Assembly (NCBI GenBank): GCA_002361775.1 | Contig: DETV01000102.1 | Location: forward strand, 1-8,254 | Direction of reading: 5' to 3' | Length of the DNA: 8,254 bases | From: Eubacterium sp. UBA3279 | Lineage (GTDB): Bacteria > Bacillota > Clostridia > Lachnospirales > Lachnospiraceae | In this document: in pieces, positions 6,232-8,254 of the stretch | How positions within the stretch are numbered: position 1 is the first letter of the stretch | How the letters are laid out: each line of letters starts with the position of its first letter | Translations under genes and position numbers: made by a program | The notes under the pieces: model-generated | The model's database searches: none | Seen by the model: only the letters and a program-made list of their open reading frames with translations | Told to the model about the DNA's origin: nothing

Positions 6232-6861
6232 TTATTTGTTCAGGATTTCTTCCACATGGTTCCAGGCTTCTTCATCAAATTCCCGGTTTTTGAAATATAG
6301 TTTTTTGTCATCATCTGTAATTTTGCGGATGACTTTGCAGGGATTTCCGGCGGCAATGGTCCAGGCGGGGATATCTTTGGTAACCACGCTTCCGGCGCCA
6401 ATAACCACGTTATCCCCTATATGTACGCCGGGGCAAATAACGGTATTTCCGCCAATCCAGACATTATCTCCAATAACTACTTCAATTCCATATTCATATG
6501 CGGTATTACGAGTATCCGGATGTACCGGATGTCCGGCTGTATAAATAGCCACATTAGGCGCCATCTGGCAGTTATCGCCAATTTTTACTTTGGCCACGTC
6601 CAAAATGGTACAATTATAATTGGCAAAGAAATTTTTGCCCACTTCAATGTGATTTCCATAGTCGCAGTAGAAGGGTGGGTTGATAAATGCGCCTTCAGAT
6701 TTTCCCAGTAATTCTTTGACGATTTTGGCAATTTTGTCAAAATCGGAACGATCTACAGTGTTCAGTTCCTGAGTCAATTTTCTTGCACGCATCTGTTCTT
6801 TCATTACACTTTCATCAGAAATGTAAGGAAGTTGCGCATCACGTCTTTCAATGTTGCTCAT
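6232..6861 (-). CDS. Maltose/galactoside-type O-acetyltransferase (hexapeptide repeat)
   Basis: A 209-residue protein of the Maa/LacA/NodL branch, which transfers acetyl from acetyl-CoA to a sugar hydroxyl as a cytosolic trimer. Residues about 8-60 match the Mac N-terminal helical domain (MKEQMRARKLTQELN). Residues 62-175 form the left-handed beta helix: NPPFYCDYGNHIEVG, the catalytic-loop motif TAGHPVHPDTR with His111, then VIGDNVWIGGNTVI and VIGAGSVVTKDIP. The ending AAGNPCKVIRKI is typical of the family. Length and motifs are complete. The ATG at 6861 is chosen because AAAGGAG lies eight bases upstream; an 11-residue longer frame would start inside the preceding MATE gene. It begins five bases after the MATE stop, so the two are co-transcribed and likely coupled. 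The exact sugar acceptor cannot be told. Confidence 0.92.
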   Translation of the reverse strand: MSNIERRDAQLPYISDESVMKEQMRARKLTQELNTVDRSDFDKIAKIVKELLGKSEGAFINPPFYCDYGNHIEVGKNFFANYNCTILDVAKVKIGDNCQMAPNVAIYTAGHPVHPDTRNTAYEYGIEVVIGDNVWIGGNTVICPGVHIGDNVVIGAGSVVTKDIPAWTIAAGNPCKVIRKITDDDKKLYFKNREFDEEAWNHVEEILNK

Positions 6862-6866
6862 AGTTT

Positions 6867-8210
6867 TTACTCCTTTATGATATTTTTTACCCAATTGTAT
6901 TTTTTGTAATAGATATATACGGCGGGCAGTTTTATGATTTCATCAATATTCAGTAAAATATATACCCACAGAACCGGCAATTTCCAGACAAAAGCTGCCA
7001 CCAGTCCTAAAGGAACTACGATAATCCACATAGTAATTGTATCACAGATCAGACCAAATTTGGTATCCCCTCCTGCGCAAAATATACCGGATATAACGGT
7101 AGAATTGACGGATTTACCGATAATGTAGTAGGAACATACCACCAGCATTACCTGCAGGTATTCCTTTGCCTGGATGCTGAGGGTGTTGGAATGGGAAACA
7201 ATCAGAGGAATTAGGATAAGTATGACGAGACCGGAGATCACGCCTGCCAGAACAGAAAGCTTACATAATTTGTTTCCCACTTTTTTTGCTGTTTCCAGTT
7301 CTCCCGTACCGAGAATATTTCCAACGATAATCCCGCTTCCGCTTCCCATACCAAGGCAGACACAGGAAATAGTATTTTTTACGATGTTGGCAATAGAATT
7401 TGCAGCTACGGCATCATTTCCCAAATGTCCCATGATTACCGAGAACATGGTAAAGCCACAGCCCCATGCCAGGGAATTTGCCAGAACGGGTGTGGTATAT
7501 CTGATAAAATCCCGATTCAGATTTTTGTTCCAGTGAAGGAATTTCTGAAAATGGAATTTTACCACATCTTTCTTTTTATTTTCCCAAATTACCAGTAAAA
7601 GCTCCAGGATTCGGGAGATTACAGTGGCAAGAGCAGCGCCCTGAATACCCATTTCAGGAAATCCAAACCATCCGAAAATCAGGATTCCATTGAGAATCAG
7701 ATTTGTTATAAGGGCTGTAGTAGAATACAGGGTACTTTTCAGAGTACGATCCGTATTTTTCATAGTACACAGGTAAATCTGTGTGATTCCCATACACAGA
7801 TAAGACCAGCTCACAATTCTCAGATAGGGACTTCCCAGTGCAATCAGGTCAGGCTCATTGGTGAAAATCCTCATAAGCCATTGGGGGATACATAAAGCTG
7901 CCGCCCAGAAGATCATGGAGATTATGCAGGAATATCTCATTACAATGGCCAGAATATCTTCCACCTTATCGATTTGTCTGTTTCCCCAGTATTGAGCAGA
8001 AAGTATGGTGGTTCCAATGGTGAGAGCCATGTAGAACAGGCTGATCACAAAAGTAACCTGGGTTGCCAGAGAAACCGCTGAGAGAGAAGATTGGTTTAAA
8101 CCTCCCAGCATCAGAGCATCGGAAGCGCTTACCAGAGAAGTAAGCAGATTTTGTCCTGCCAGCGGAACAACGATTTTGATAAATTGTTTTTTTATTGATT
8201 TTTCATTCAT
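6867..8210 (-). CDS. MATE-family multidrug/toxin efflux transporter
   Basis: A 447-residue integral membrane protein, the usual MATE length, with about twelve hydrophobic segments in two repeats. The first repeat carries FIKIVVPLAGQNLLTSLVSASDALMLG near the N-terminus and the typical LSAVSLATQ. The second begins YTTPVLANSLAWGCGFTMFSVIMGHLG with AVAANSIAN. Family members export cationic drugs, dyes or metabolites in exchange for Na+ or H+; the substrate here is unknown. The start is taken at ATG 8210 with AAAAGG six bases upstream; an upstream in-frame TTG would add only five residues (ending YA before the Met) and overlaps that ribosome site. It is the first gene of a two-gene operon with the sugar O-acetyltransferase. 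No frameshift or missing segment was seen. Confidence 0.93.
   Translation of the reverse strand: MNEKSIKKQFIKIVVPLAGQNLLTSLVSASDALMLGGLNQSSLSAVSLATQVTFVISLFYMALTIGTTILSAQYWGNRQIDKVEDILAIVMRYSCIISMIFWAAALCIPQWLMRIFTNEPDLIALGSPYLRIVSWSYLCMGITQIYLCTMKNTDRTLKSTLYSTTALITNLILNGILIFGWFGFPEMGIQGAALATVISRILELLLVIWENKKKDVVKFHFQKFLHWNKNLNRDFIRYTTPVLANSLAWGCGFTMFSVIMGHLGNDAVAANSIANIVKNTISCVCLGMGSGSGIIVGNILGTGELETAKKVGNKLCKLSVLAGVISGLVILILIPLIVSHSNTLSIQAKEYLQVMLVVCSYYIIGKSVNSTVISGIFCAGGDTKFGLICDTITMWIIVVPLGLVAAFVWKLPVLWVYILLNIDEIIKLPAVYIYYKKYNWVKNIIKE
6870..6876 (-). promoter_or_regulatory. Ribosome site of the acetyltransferase embedded in the end of the MATE gene
   Basis: On the minus strand AAAGGAG overlaps the last two sense codons (Lys-Glu) of the MATE transporter, directly before its TAA, and lies eight bases from the acetyltransferase ATG. 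This indicates translational coupling. Confidence 0.8.
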
Positions 8211-8241
8211 GGCGTACCTTTTCAAAATGTTAATTTTATAT

Positions 8242-8247
8242 ATAATA
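8242..8247 (-). promoter_or_regulatory. Possible -10 element of the MATE-acetyltransferase operon
   Basis: The minus strand reads TATTAT here, 31 bases before the MATE ATG, inside a run of A-T bases. Overlapping alternatives (TATATA, TATAAA) exist and the -35 position would lie outside the window, so this is only a placement guess. Confidence 0.25.
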
Positions 8248-8254
8248 ATAGTAA

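Noticed and set aside
6862..6894. Eleven-residue N-terminal extension of the O-acetyltransferase
   Set aside because: It overlaps the MATE coding end and lacks a ribosome site, while ATG 6861 has a consensus site at ideal spacing.
1..8254. CRISPR arrays, tRNA or rRNA genes, complete insertion sequences, or a defence system
   Set aside because: No regularly spaced repeats, cloverleaf genes, transposase motifs or nuclease/toxin-antitoxin pairs were seen on either strand.

Overview
The window looks like chromosomal DNA of a low-to-mid GC Firmicute, most likely a gut clostridium of the Lachnospiraceae type. This is inferred from AGGAG-type ribosome sites, AT-rich promoters, short hairpin-plus-T-run terminators, and the protein families present (hybrid kinase with tandem receivers, VanR/BceR-type regulator with a 'DVDGE' motif, FtsX-like permease, MATE pump). 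I cannot name the genus from the sequence alone. No rRNA, tRNA, CRISPR array or intact insertion sequence was seen.

Left part (1-2400): the 3' portion of a membrane-bound hybrid sensor histidine kinase, with an extracytoplasmic sensor remnant, one membrane segment, a kinase core and two receiver domains. The gene runs off the left edge and is closed by a hairpin terminator near 2355-2390.

Middle scar (2400-2985): about 600 bases with no intact recognised gene. It holds a small unrecognised minus-strand frame and, on the plus strand, a C-terminal fragment of what looks like a VapE-family (virulence-associated E, primase/helicase-like) protein. The fragment is preceded by a near-consensus promoter and followed by a strong terminator. 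I read this as the remains of a phage or mobile element.

Central regulatory region (2986-5596): an intact MerR-type regulator whose C-terminal half is a four-segment membrane domain with a DUF1648-like motif, followed 30 bases later by a wrecked operon. A response regulator has lost the end of its receiver and part of its linker, then runs directly into the middle of an FtsX-like ABC permease. Family gene order implies that a sensor kinase, an ABC ATPase and the N-terminal half of the permease were deleted. The permease has a further probable internal deletion and a one-base loss in an A-run that hides its canonical C-terminus.

Right part (5597-8254): a RimI-like GNAT acetyltransferase with its own promoter and a TTG start, converging through a 19-bp bidirectional terminator on a minus-strand pair: a MATE efflux transporter followed, with translational coupling, by a maltose/galactoside-type hexapeptide acetyltransferase.

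I found no convincing new multi-gene system. The most noteworthy items are the membrane-embedded MerR regulator with a palindromic promoter region, next to a collapsed two-component/ABC operon, and the hidden VapE scar.
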